Positions 37,140-46,811 of a stretch of 64,000 nucleotides of DNA are shown here, piece by piece (within the stretch, counting starts at the first letter, position 1; the number at the start of each line of letters is the position of its first letter). Both the position numbers and the translations under genes were made by a program. The notes under the pieces are model-generated. The model was not told where the DNA came from. It ran no database searches and saw only the letters and a list, made by a program, of their open reading frames with translations. Where the stretch lies: the NCBI GenBank assembly GCA_028456385.1, contig JALNQF010000046.1, positions 62,001 to 126,000 of the forward strand, given 5' to 3'. The DNA is from Ophiosphaerella korrae (lineage: Eukaryota > Ascomycota > Dothideomycetes > Pleosporales > Phaeosphaeriaceae).

Positions 37140-37979
37140 TCATTCCTTCCTCTCCCGGGATCCAGGCGGCGCATTCAGCAGCAGCGGACGCCCCGCGAGA
37201 ATAGCCTCGCGGTCCTGTCGCATGCCCTCGAGCACAGCAACAAGGCCGCCCTCCCGCATGCGCTCAAGCACCACCTTCATGCCCTCCCGCGCATTCGGCT
37301 GGCTCCGCTGCGCGCGCGTCAACCCAATCTTCTCGATGTTGCGCTGCAACGCCGCAGTGCCCCAGCTGCGCAGGAAGCCCATTTTCGGCGGCTCGTCGTC
37401 GCTCGCACCCTCGCGTGCCGCCTCGCGCTTCTTCTTCCACGTCTCGCCGATGTGGCTGTGCAGCGTGACGGAGCTCGCGACCTCGGTTGTCGCCCCGGTG
37501 TCCTCGATTTTGGCGCCTGCCCCAGGCAAGTGGATGAAGCCGTGGCGCCGTGGCGCACCCTCCATGCCCTGCCACATGAGCGCGTCGTCGGGCGCTGCGC
37601 GGCTGGGCCGCATGAACTTTTGCCGCTCCACTACGCTGAGCACGCCTGTCCATTCGAGGTTCCGGCTCTCCGTGTCCATCCAGCCTTCCTTGACGTCGAC
37701 CACGCTCTTCTCAAGGATGAAGCTCTGCGTGTCGCCGCTGGCGGATGCGCCGAGGAGGGAGCGGGGCAGGAGCTTGAGGACAGCGGCTGGGAGCTTGGAC
37801 CGCTTGAGGTGCAGACGGATGGTAGTCAGGCGCTGGGTGTCCGGGTCGAAGTGGCGGGCAATTGTATCTGTGGAGAGGACATGCGTGGAGTAAGGGTTAG
37901 GGTAGCGGAGGAAGTAGGCGAGGGTGACGGCGGGGAAGGGGTACAGGTACGTCTCCGAGGACGAGTAGAATTTGACCAT
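37140..37979 (-). CDS. UPS1: PRELI/MSF1 domain protein, Ups1-like lipid transfer
   Basis: A single exon of 279 codons. The N-terminus FPAVTLAYFLRYPNPYSTHV followed by LSTDTIARHFD and LTTIRLHLKRSKLPAAV is the PRELI/MSF1 fold signature and matches yeast Ups1, which with Mdm35 carries phosphatidic acid across the mitochondrial intermembrane space for cardiolipin synthesis. The middle has the ESRNLEWTGVLSVVE strand expected after the family's omega loop. The protein is longer than Ups1 (175 aa in yeast), with an extra Arg/Glu-rich helical C-terminus. It is divergent from the tryptophanyl-tRNA synthetase gene. The Ups1 rather than Ups2/3 assignment is by the N-terminal match only. Confidence 0.85.
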   Translation of the reverse strand: MVKFYSSSETYLYPFPAVTLAYFLRYPNPYSTHVLSTDTIARHFDPDTQRLTTIRLHLKRSKLPAAVLKLLPRSLLGASASGDTQSFILEKSVVDVKEGWMDTESRNLEWTGVLSVVERQKFMRPSRAAPDDALMWQGMEGAPRRHGFIHLPGAGAKIEDTGATTEVASSVTLHSHIGETWKKKREAAREGASDDEPPKMGFLRSWGTAALQRNIEKIGLTRAQRSQPNAREGMKVVLERMREGGLVAVLEGMRQDREAILAGRPLLLNAPPGSRERKE

Positions 37980-38325
37980 GCTGGAGAAGTGTAGGTAGGT
38001 GGTGTGGTGGCGTGGTGGCGTAGGAGGATTCCAGGCAACCTATGATGCAGAAACTAAGCCAGGCGACGAAGGGACATTGTCTCGTGCATGCAATTGCAGC
38101 CAGCAGGGGTGGGTGAAGGCGGTGGTGCGAGGGCGGTGGGCTGGTGGTGGTGTGACGGCATGCATTCCGGTCGCTGGAGTTTTGCCTTTGATTGATTGCA
38201 TGCAGATGCGGAGACGGTGTGGCTGGCCAATGGGCGGCGTGGCGCAGCTTGTGGCTGGAGACTGCGGGGTGCAAGCACATCGACAACGCCCAGTCATACA
38301 CCCCACCACCATCACCCTCGCCAAC
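37980..38325. promoter_or_regulatory. Divergent promoter region, UPS1-like / WRS1
   Basis: 346 bp separate the two opposed start codons. The plus frame is open through most of it (back to 37999), but its translation is Gly/Trp/Cys-rich and unlike synthetase N-termini, so I treat it as untranslated. Confidence 0.5.
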
Positions 38326-39798
38326 ATGACTGAACCAGAACCGCCCGCGGTAGCTGCCCTGAGCCTCGCCGACACCGCGACCCAGCCCGCGTCCAAGGCG
38401 GCGGAGCAAGAAATCAATCCGTGGGATGTGCAAGCTGCCGTGGACGCCGACGGAAATGTGCTTGAGTTCGACTATGCCGCTATATCGCAGAAGTGGGCCA
38501 CCAAGCTCATAGACGATGTGCTGCTGGAGCGCTTTGAGCGCGTCACAGGACACAAGCCGCATCGCTGGTTGCGGCGGAGGCTCTTCTTCTCGCAGCGAGA
38601 TCTCGAACTGATACTCGATGCGTACGAGCGGGGAGAGGACTTCTTGCTGTACACGGGCCGCGGGCCGAGCAGCGATGCAATGCACATTGGCCACACGATA
38701 CCCTTTGAATTCACCAAATGGCTGCAAGACGTCTTTGATGTGCCTCTCGTCATCATGTTGACCGACGACGAGAAGTTTCTCTTCAAGGAAAAGCTAAAGC
38801 AGCCCGAGGTATACGAATTCGCGCGCCATAATGCAAAGGATATCATATCGATTGGTTTTGATGTGAAGAAAACTTTCATATATATTGACTCGGAGTTCTT
38901 TACCTCAGGATTCAATAGGCATTTTAGCTTGAATACTACCGAGTTTGAGAAACTCATCACAAACAACCAAGTCCGTGGCACATTCGGCTTTCATGGCTCA
39001 ACAAACATCGGTAGCAATGCTTTCGCAGCCAAGCAGTGTGTAGCTGCATTCGCCTCCTCATATCCTTTCATCTGGGGCAACGATATTCACACTTACCATC
39101 GGTCAAAGGAGCTCGCAGCAATCCCATGTTTAATTCCCTGTGCTATAGACCAAGACCCGTACTTCCGCCTCATGCGTGAGAACTGCAGTCGAATGGACCA
39201 GCCCTCACCCAAGCCTGCACTCATCCACTCCAAGTTCTTAACTGCCCTGCAAGGCGCTGGCGGAAAAATGAGCGCGTCAAATCCCAACTCAGCCATCTTC
39301 ATGAGCGATACAGAAAAGCAAGTTAAGAAGAAGATCAACAGCCACGCCTTCTCCGGCGGCCAAGAGACCCTCGAGCTGCACCGTGAAAAAGGCGGCAATC
39401 CAGACATTGACGTGCCCTACCAATACCTCGCCTACTTCGAAGACGACGACGAAAAGCTGCTCCGCCTGGCCGATGAGTACCGCGCCGGCACGCTTGCCAC
39501 TGGGGACATGAAGAAGGAGTGCATCACCATGATGACGGCCTACGTCAAGAAGTTTCAGGACGCCCGATCGAAAGTCACGGACGAGATACTCGACGAGTTT
39601 CTAAGACCGCGCAAGCTTGAGTGGAAGGGGAATCCGAATCCGACGAAAAAGGCCGAGAAGAAAGTAGAGGACGGAGAGGTGGTGGCGGTGGATGCGGATG
39701 GCAAACCGATGACGAAAAATGCGATGAAGAAGGCGCAGAAAGCGGCGGAGATTGAGAGGAAGAAGAGGGAGAAGGAAGAGGCAAAGGCGAAGCAGTAA
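38326..39798 (+). CDS. WRS1: Cytosolic tryptophanyl-tRNA synthetase
   Basis: A single exon, 490 residues from the ATG at 38326 (MTEPEPPAVAAL). It is a class Ic synthetase: GRGPSSDAMHIGH at 111-123 carries the HIGH-type ATP motif, and KMSAS at 314-318 the second. The eukaryotic cytosolic insertion is visible (VIMLTDDEKFLFK), as are the tryptophan-pocket neighbourhoods around FGFHGSTNIG and IPCAIDQDPYFRLMRE. An Ala/Lys/Glu-rich tail ends the protein (after residue ~430), as is common in fungi. It charges tRNA-Trp in the cytoplasm. Confidence 0.96.
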   Translation: MTEPEPPAVAALSLADTATQPASKAAEQEINPWDVQAAVDADGNVLEFDYAAISQKWATKLIDDVLLERFERVTGHKPHRWLRRRLFFSQRDLELILDAYERGEDFLLYTGRGPSSDAMHIGHTIPFEFTKWLQDVFDVPLVIMLTDDEKFLFKEKLKQPEVYEFARHNAKDIISIGFDVKKTFIYIDSEFFTSGFNRHFSLNTTEFEKLITNNQVRGTFGFHGSTNIGSNAFAAKQCVAAFASSYPFIWGNDIHTYHRSKELAAIPCLIPCAIDQDPYFRLMRENCSRMDQPSPKPALIHSKFLTALQGAGGKMSASNPNSAIFMSDTEKQVKKKINSHAFSGGQETLELHREKGGNPDIDVPYQYLAYFEDDDEKLLRLADEYRAGTLATGDMKKECITMMTAYVKKFQDARSKVTDEILDEFLRPRKLEWKGNPNPTKKAEKKVEDGEVVAVDADGKPMTKNAMKKAQKAAEIERKKREKEEAKAKQ

Positions 39799-40272
39799 GG
39801 GGGGATGTGTTGGGGGTGATGGATAATAAATAGACTCCTTGTCTGGCATACCAGCTTGGTTGCTAGTTGGGGAGTTGTGCTGTTTATTCAGATCACAACC
39901 CCCAACTAACGATACTTTGGGCTCGAGTCAAATAAGTTGACAATGCTCAGACTCTATCTCGCAATGACATGATTTGTGTGGCATGGATACTATGGCTTCA
40001 GAAAGTAAAGTATCGTGCACTGAACTACTTCTCGCCATGCTAGAGCAAAGTGGGGCGGGCTAGTTGACACTTCCGGGTATTTGCTTGAGTAAGGGCTAAA
40101 CACTTCAGCCAATCTACTCGCAGAGATATTACGTGCTTGCTCACGTCGTATCCAACCCGTCCAACCCGTTAGACTAACTTGAACTTATTCGCATAAGCTT
40201 TCGCCTTGAAAAGCTTCCGACCGCCACGAATTCTGACACTCTATCAATCCATTCCTACATCTAGTCCTCGCA
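39799..40272. other. Intergenic
   Basis: 474 bp with no gene seen; 3' region of the synthetase gene and the promoter of the permease downstream. Confidence 0.6.
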
Positions 40273-41859
40273 ATGGCTTCCACGGACCCAGAGAAAGGCC
40301 CCAAGGACAATGGGAGAGGCTCAGATACCCAATATGGCACACATTTACACGCAATTAACGAGGACCGCTTGCGCCGCTCACTGTCTGCAAGACAGGTTCA
40401 AATGATCGCAATAGGCGGCACAATAGGAACAGGACTATTCCTCGGCACTGGCAAAGCACTCGCAACAGGCGGACCAGCATCGCTTCTCATCTGCTATGCC
40501 ATTGTAGGAGGCATCGTCTTCGTAACCATGCTCTCGCTCGGCGAAATGGCCGCCTTCGTCCCCGTCGCAGGATCATTCTGCACCTTTGCAGGCCGCTATG
40601 TCGACGACTCGTTTGGCTTCGCACTGACCTGGAACTACTGGTTCAACGACGCCGTTTCCACGGCCGCAGACCTCGTGGCACTACAGCTGCTCATGCAATA
40701 CTGGACCGACACGTTCCCCTGGTACGCGCTGGGCATCATCGTGTGGGTGCTGATCGTGCTGGCCAACATCATCGACGTGCGCGCATACGGCGAGCTGGAG
40801 TACTGGCTGAGTCTGCTGAAAGTCGTGACAATCATCATCTTCATCATTCTCAGCATTGCGGTCAACGCCGGCGGAAACATTGGGTACGGCTACATTGGCG
40901 GCAAATTCTGGAGCAAAGGGGACGCGCCGTTTGTTGGCGGGGTGGGTGGCTTTGCGTCTGTGTTTGTCACGGCGTCGTTTGCATATGGGGGGACCGAGTC
41001 GATTGCGATTACCGCAGGCGAGACGCGCGATCCTGCGCGCGTGCTGCCGCGCGTGGTGAAGAATGTGTTTTGGCGCATTTTGCTGTTTTATATTCTGTCT
41101 GCGCTGATGATTGGGCTGAATATCCCGTACGACTATCCGGGCTTGAGTACCAAGTCGAGCCGGACTTCGCCGTTTACTATCGCGTTTCAGATGGCTGGGT
41201 CCAAGGCGGCGGGCTCGTTTGTCAATGCAGTTGTGCTCACAAGCGTCATTTCTGCCGGAAATCATGCTCTCTATGCTGGCTCGCGATTGCTGTTTACGCT
41301 GGGCGCTAATGGTCACGCTCCCAAGGTCTTCACCAAGTTGACCCGCTACCAGGTGCCTTGGGTCGCTGTTATGACCACAAGTTTGGTTTCAATCGTTCTA
41401 TTCTCACTCTCATTTGCAGGCTCCGGCCAAGTCTGGACCTGGCTGCAAAACATAGTTGGTGTATCCAACCAGTTGAGCTGGATTTCTATTGGAATCGCAT
41501 CGCTGCGTTTCCGCGCTGGCTTGAAAGCGCAGGGCAAAGAGCACCTGTTACCCTTTACCAACTGGACATACCCTTGGGGCCCTGTTCTTTGCGTAGTTCT
41601 CAACACTTTCATCGTGTTGGTGCAAGGGTGGTCGTCGTTTCGCCCAAAGTTCAGCGCAGTGGACTTTGTGAGCTTCTACCTGGAGATACCGATTTTCATC
41701 CTCATGATCATAGGCTGGAAGCTGATCAGGCGCACGAAGCTACAAAAGGCTAGTGAAATGGATTTAGAGACGGACGTGTATACGAAGGAGGATATGGAGC
41801 CAGAGCAGAATGATTGGAAAGGGAAAGGAATGCGGATTGGGACATGGCTGTGTTTTTAG
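40273..41859 (+). CDS. Amino-acid permease, YAT family
   Basis: An intronless gene for 528 residues. After a hydrophilic N-terminus, the first helix carries the APC signature MIAIGGTIGTGLFLGTGKAL, followed by the SLGEMAAFVPVAGSFCTFAGRY block and WNYWFNDAVSTAADL typical of fungal general amino-acid permeases (Gap1/Agp/Hip1 group). ITAGETRDPARVLPR marks the loop after helix six. About 12 transmembrane helices are present, with a charged C-terminus (DVYTKEDMEPEQ). It should import amino acids across the plasma membrane by proton symport; specificity cannot be assigned. It is followed 344 bp later in the same direction by an unrelated second permease. Confidence 0.93.
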   Translation: MASTDPEKGPKDNGRGSDTQYGTHLHAINEDRLRRSLSARQVQMIAIGGTIGTGLFLGTGKALATGGPASLLICYAIVGGIVFVTMLSLGEMAAFVPVAGSFCTFAGRYVDDSFGFALTWNYWFNDAVSTAADLVALQLLMQYWTDTFPWYALGIIVWVLIVLANIIDVRAYGELEYWLSLLKVVTIIIFIILSIAVNAGGNIGYGYIGGKFWSKGDAPFVGGVGGFASVFVTASFAYGGTESIAITAGETRDPARVLPRVVKNVFWRILLFYILSALMIGLNIPYDYPGLSTKSSRTSPFTIAFQMAGSKAAGSFVNAVVLTSVISAGNHALYAGSRLLFTLGANGHAPKVFTKLTRYQVPWVAVMTTSLVSIVLFSLSFAGSGQVWTWLQNIVGVSNQLSWISIGIASLRFRAGLKAQGKEHLLPFTNWTYPWGPVLCVVLNTFIVLVQGWSSFRPKFSAVDFVSFYLEIPIFILMIIGWKLIRRTKLQKASEMDLETDVYTKEDMEPEQNDWKGKGMRIGTWLCF

Positions 41860-42203
41860 GGGCAATGCAACCGCGATTATATGCACTGGAACAGTAATAT
41901 ATCGGTTCACTATGCTACAAGGACCATTTGCTTGCACAGGTGGAGGCAAGACATACTTGTGAGATACTGGATGACATGGCAATACCCGGTGTTGACACCA
42001 GACGCTATCGGGTTGCGTCAACCGAGTCCCGAATGTCGTCATGTAGGTGCGACACATTACCAACAACCCCCTTACCACCGACAACATCCGTGACGCAAAG
42101 CACGTCTTCCATGCTGACAATTACAAGCAACACCCTCAGCAACCACGCACCATGACAAGAATGCGCGTCCTAGGTGTCAGCGCACCACTTACATGACAAC
42201 ACA
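41860..42203. other. Intergenic between tandem permeases
   Basis: 344 bp, no gene seen. It contains the 3' end of the first permease and the promoter of the second. Confidence 0.6.
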
Positions 42204-43904
42204 ATGTCTTCAGGAGAAAGAGAACCGCTGCTATCCCCCATTCCGCAACCACCAAATAGTAGTCCAGCCCCATCAAGCAACAAAACAGGCTCCAAAGACG
42301 CCAACTCGTCACCCCGCTTCATCGAAGATGATGTCCTGCCCGAAACCTCCACCCTCGGACGAAACATCACTTGGCCCAGCGCCTACATCCTAATCATATC
42401 CCGCGTCATCGGCAGCGGCATCTTCGCCACGCCCGGCGTAATCGTGCAATCTGTCGGCAGCGTAGGCCTCTCCCTCACCCTCTGGCTAGTCGGCGCCCTC
42501 ATCGCCGCCTGCGGGCTCGCCGTCAGCCTCGAATTCGGCAGTATGCTGCCCCGCTCCGGCGGCGAAAAAGTCTATCTCGAGTTCGTGTACCGCCGGCCGC
42601 GCTTCCTGGCTAGCACGCTGGTTGCCGCACAGGCGGTGCTGCTGGGCTTTACCGCGAGTAATTGCGTTGTGTTTGCGCGCTATGTGTTGTATGCGTTTGA
42701 CGCTGAGGCGACGGATGCGAGGCGCAAGGGGCTTGCTGTGGGGTTGATTACGGTTATTACGGTTGTACATGGGTGTTTTAGGGAGGCAGGGATTCGGATT
42801 CAGAATTTGTTGGGGTGGATGAAGGTTGGGCTTATTGTCGTTATGATCTTCTCGAGTCTTTTTGTCGTTGTGTTTCGGCGCGATGGCGTGAGGAGTCATT
42901 TCCCCGGTGGCCAGGATCTGTGGAGAGATTCGGATTGGGGCTGGGGCGTTATTTCGACGGCGCTGTTTAAGGTGTTTTACTCGTTTGCGGGACTGGGTAA
43001 CGTGAATAATGTAAGTTTGGATCCTAGGCGTGAGCGTCATGTACTGACTGTAAACAGGTCATGAACGAGGTTAAGAATCCTATTCGGACGCTGAAGACTG
43101 CGTCTATTGCGGCACTTGTCACCTCGTGTGTCATGTATCTATTGGTCAATATTGCGTACTTCATTGTTGTGCCACTGGATGAGATCAAGCATAGTCGAGA
43201 ACTCATCGCGGCGATGTTCTTTGAGAAATGCTTCGGGCCCAGAGTTGGCAAGACTATCCTTCCCCTCGCTGTGGCACTCTCAGGGGCTGGAAATGTTATG
43301 GTTGTCACTTTTGCTTTGGTGAGTTTGCCATATCTTAGGAGTGCGACGAATAAGTAACACTTAACAGGCTCGACTCAACCAAGAGATCGCACGGCAAGGC
43401 TTTCTTCCATACCCAAAGCTTCTCGCCTCATCCAGACCGTTCAATGCCCCTTTAGGTGGTTTGATTGTACACTACATTCCATCCGTTCTGGTCATTGCTT
43501 TACCGCCTTCCAACGAAGTCTACTCATTTATTCTAGAAGTGGAAGGCTATCCAGGCCAAATTTTTGCACTGGCATCATCTATTGGATTACTATGGCTCCG
43601 GTATAAACGACCAGATTTGAAGAGACCGTTCAAGGCATGGAACGTAGCGGTTCTACTGCGAATCTCTCTCTGCCTCGCCCTACTGGCTGCACCGTTCTTC
43701 CCACCAAAGGACAGACAGAATGATGGGCGCCTATGGTACGCGACATATGCTGTGGTCGGTTTCAGTGTCATTCCAATTGGTGTGATATACTGGTACGTCT
43801 GGATTAGGCTTATCCCAAAGTGGAAAGGTTACATCATCGAGGAGAAAACAAATGTACTGGAGGACGGCACAACTGTGACGAATTTAGTCAAAGTTGTCCA
43901 GTAG
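42204..43904 (+). CDS. LAT-type amino-acid transporter, methionine permease MUP1-like
   Basis: Three exons, 42204-43010, 43058-43318 and 43368-43904, each a multiple of three, give 534 residues. The start is MSSGEREPLL. The first helix ISRVIGSGIFATPG and SGGEKVYLEFVYRRPRFLAST match the yeast Mup1/Mup3 group, which belongs to the L-type (LAT) family rather than to the YAT family of its upstream neighbour. Further blocks: FYSFAGLGNVNNVMNEVKNP across intron 1, and ARLNQEIARQGFLPYP after intron 2. About 12 membrane helices are present. The probable role is uptake of methionine or a related amino acid; substrate assignment is by family resemblance. Confidence 0.9.
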
Positions 43905-44298
43905 TCGGTAGAAAGTTCAACCATATAGTTAGAATGTAATACACTCTTAGTTCAGAGCGCCTGACATGGTACCTAGTCGGAGCTTTAGTCTCTCCGAGCC
44001 CATGCGAATTTATCAGCACGACAAATAACTATCCAATCTCTGGCTCATACAGCATATGGAACTCCACGTGGATGGTTGATGATTAACCGGAAATATGGCT
44101 TCTATTTCAAATCCAATCACTCCGGTCAGTCGACTTATGACGTGCTTGCGGGGAAGCTGACATATCTCCAAGATAATCACAGGCGTTTAAAAACTACAAT
44201 TGTATGCCTATTCGTATATTCAACGCATTATTTTTACAGCTTACTCTCTAGAATATCAACACGAATCTCGTAATCAAAGTTTGACTTCACCCATAAAT
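43905..44298. other. Intergenic
   Basis: About 390 bp without a gene; the promoter of the CmcJ/AsaB-like gene should lie in its right half. Confidence 0.55.
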
Positions 44299-45332
44299 AT
44301 GGCTACCGCAGCAGTTGTCCCGCCCTCTTCAGTGCCAACATACACTCCCCAAATCATCCAATCATCTTCTGTTTCGGATAATGTCACCCCTCAAGATGTT
44401 CGCACAGTCTTAAATTACTACAAACCAAATGAAGATGGCTCACCTCCACAACCGACGTACGTCGACCGTCCAGAAACCTACAATCGCCCATATGAAGTCC
44501 ACGACGTGACTATCAAAGATGTATCAGGCAACGAAAAAGAATTTACGCTCGATAAAAACGGGTTCCAATTCCACAGGAATACCGCAACCGAAAAAGATTT
44601 TCTAGACGACGAGCAGATCAAGACCGGATACTACGCGGAAACCGAGCAACTCCTAAAGAACGTGTAAGTATCTCACCCCCTCACATTTTACCTCCCACGA
44701 TAACCAATCCTCCCCCAGCACCGGTGCATCCCGCGTCTTCATCTTCGACCACACCATCCGCCGCCAGGCACCCAACCAAGACAGCACCGACCGCACCCTC
44801 CGCGGGCCCGTAAACCGCGTCCACATCGATCAATCCTACGCCGCAGCCCTCTCCCGCGTACCCCACCACCTCCCCTCCGAAGCCGCCAAACTCCTCCAAA
44901 CAAGAGTCCAACTCATCAACGTGTGGCGCCCCATCAAAACCGTACGGCGCGACCCACTCACCGTCGCCGACGCACACAGCGTCGACGACACAAGCCTTGT
45001 CGTAGCCGAGCTCATCTACCCCAATCGGCGGGGCGAAACGCTAGCCGTCAAGCACGACGAAGCACACCGGTGAGTCTTAGGCTGCCTATTTGTAGGGTTT
45101 TGTGTTGTTGTTGTTGTTTTTGAACTGATTTTTGTGTGCAAGGTGGTTCTACAAGGCACGGCAGACGCCTGACGAGGTGTTGCTGATCAAGTGTTTTGAT
45201 TCAAAGGTCGATGGGCGCGCGAGGAGGGTTCCGCATTCGGCGTTTCACGTGCCGGGGACGGAGGGCGAGGAGAGGAGGGAGAGTATTGAGGTGAGGGCTT
45301 TGGTGTTTCATGAGGATGAGGCGCTGGAGTGA
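44299..45332 (+). CDS. CmcJ/AsaB-like hydroxylase-methyltransferase family protein
   Basis: Three exons, 44299-44663, 44719-45069 and 45143-45332 (302 codons, 301 residues). Features of the fungal CmcJ/AsaB/NvfI-like family: TGASRVFIFDHTIRR at the exon 1/2 junction, the SYAAALSRV segment, RVQLINVWRPIK, DPLTVADAHSV, and HRWFYKARQTPDEVLLIKCFDS across intron 2. These enzymes act in secondary metabolism or in cephamycin-type methoxylation, and several are non-heme iron, 2-oxoglutarate-dependent oxygenases. The conserved HxD-like pair is probably within DHTIRR...ADAHSVDD, but I cannot fix it. No other biosynthetic genes are adjacent. The start after AATAT at 44299 is preferred because the upstream extension is not protein-like. 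Confidence 0.85.
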
Positions 45333-45518
45333 GGGTGCGGTGGAGATGTGGTATCTGGTTGCAAGATGCGATGCTATGTGAGGGACTAGTTTTTCCTACT
45401 TGGTGTGGTTGGCTGAGTACTTTGGGGTTCGTGTAAATTGGTTGAACTTGACTTTTGGAAAAGACTGAATACAAATTGTAGCAATACGAATGGTAGTCGT
45501 GTAGGAACCTTTTTTTCC

Positions 45519-45528
45519 CCCCCCCCAT
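45519..45528. repeat. Homopolymer C tract
   Basis: A run of ten C follows a run of T at about 45513-45528. Such tracts are prone to length variation and sequencing error. Confidence 0.7.
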
Positions 45529-46317
45529 TATTTCTATGGATAACGTCCAAGGCAATGTGCGGCTATCGCTCAATTGAATACCCCAGCTTTATGGAAATAA
45601 TTTTGATATCGGAATCGAGGGTTGGTTTTCATTGTGTTCTCACTCTATCATCTCTATACATAGAACAACTTCAACTTTTAGAGAATTGAAGTCAATCAAC
45701 TCCAAAATATACACACCACTTTCCCAATTTATAATGCTCTCCTAAGCATATGTGATAATGTTATTCTTATTCATTTCCACTACATTGATGAGTATGTTTC
45801 GTCGTATTTAACTTTGAGTAAGACTTCGCCATATGACACTCGATGAGTGGACGCATTGGTCAATTTACCAATGGTTGAACCTCCTAACCACTATTTAACT
45901 TCTATTGAAATAAATATATTCACAAACGAATACGACTTAATTATGGCCAAATAATCTTAACCGACACTACATCTGTTACAGGCAGAGGCCGAAGTTTATC
46001 ATCACCGTCCTAACAATGGCTTATTGATGGAAGCCTCGTTCAGCATTTTAGCCGTTTATCAGATGAAATTGGGTTTTGGGTGAGCTTGGTAGGTACCAAG
46101 GGTGAAAGATCGAAGTTGTGGACGATGCATATTAGGCTTGGGGTACAACGATAGTCTTGATGGTGGATGACATGAATCCAGAATTACATTGTTAGCTATG
46201 ACTTACATTTGGCTCTTTACAGTGAAGGCTGAGAATACTTAGTGATGCAAAAAAAAAAAACTCACCCAGATACTCAGAAGTTAGGACGAACATGGACCTC
46301 CGGAGAACTGAAAGCCG

Positions 46318-46318
<1 letters not shown>

Positions 46319-46351
<33 letters not shown>
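46319..46351. repeat. (CA)n microsatellite
   Basis: About 16 uninterrupted CA dinucleotides, preceded by an A-run at 46249-46260. Seen directly. Confidence 0.95.
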
Positions 46352-46790
46352 CTACGTAACCACACCCCGTCAGTCAGGCCAGCGAAAAACCCCAGCCTCC
46401 CGACCGGACATTACACAGTCCCCACACGCCAGCCCACCCAACGCAAATTCCCCGTCTCTAAGCACACAAAGCATCGCCGTCCAAAGAAGGTTCATCACCA
46501 ACATGCCAGGCCCTCATGCTGCGCAACAAACCTCTATTGATAGCCCGGCGGGGAATTTTCTCGAACACTCAAATCCCGTGGCACAGCATTAGCATAAGCA
46601 TGACAACGGTTAGTGCCGAGCCAATCCGCGCGCGCGGGTCGTGTCACGCTGGGGCTGAGGCGCGTCTGCTGTCGATCAAGCAAAGTATCGCGAAAAAGAC
46701 AGGCTTACATTTGCCGAAGGTCTGCCAGCAAGGCTTGGGCACGTCGGTCCAGACGCAAAGATTTTTTACGAGCGTGCAGCGGCTGTTTGG

Positions 46791-46811
46791 GGTGTGTGTG
46801 TGTGTGTGTGT
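46791..46811. repeat. (GT)n microsatellite
   Basis: About ten GT dinucleotides, the complement of the (CA)n tract 440 bp upstream, so the two could pair as an inverted repeat in a single strand. Confidence 0.95.

Noticed and set aside
37999..38325. In-frame N-terminal extension of the tryptophanyl-tRNA synthetase
   Set aside because: The translated extension is Gly/Trp/Cys-rich and unlike any synthetase or targeting peptide; the ATG at 38326 fits family N-termini.
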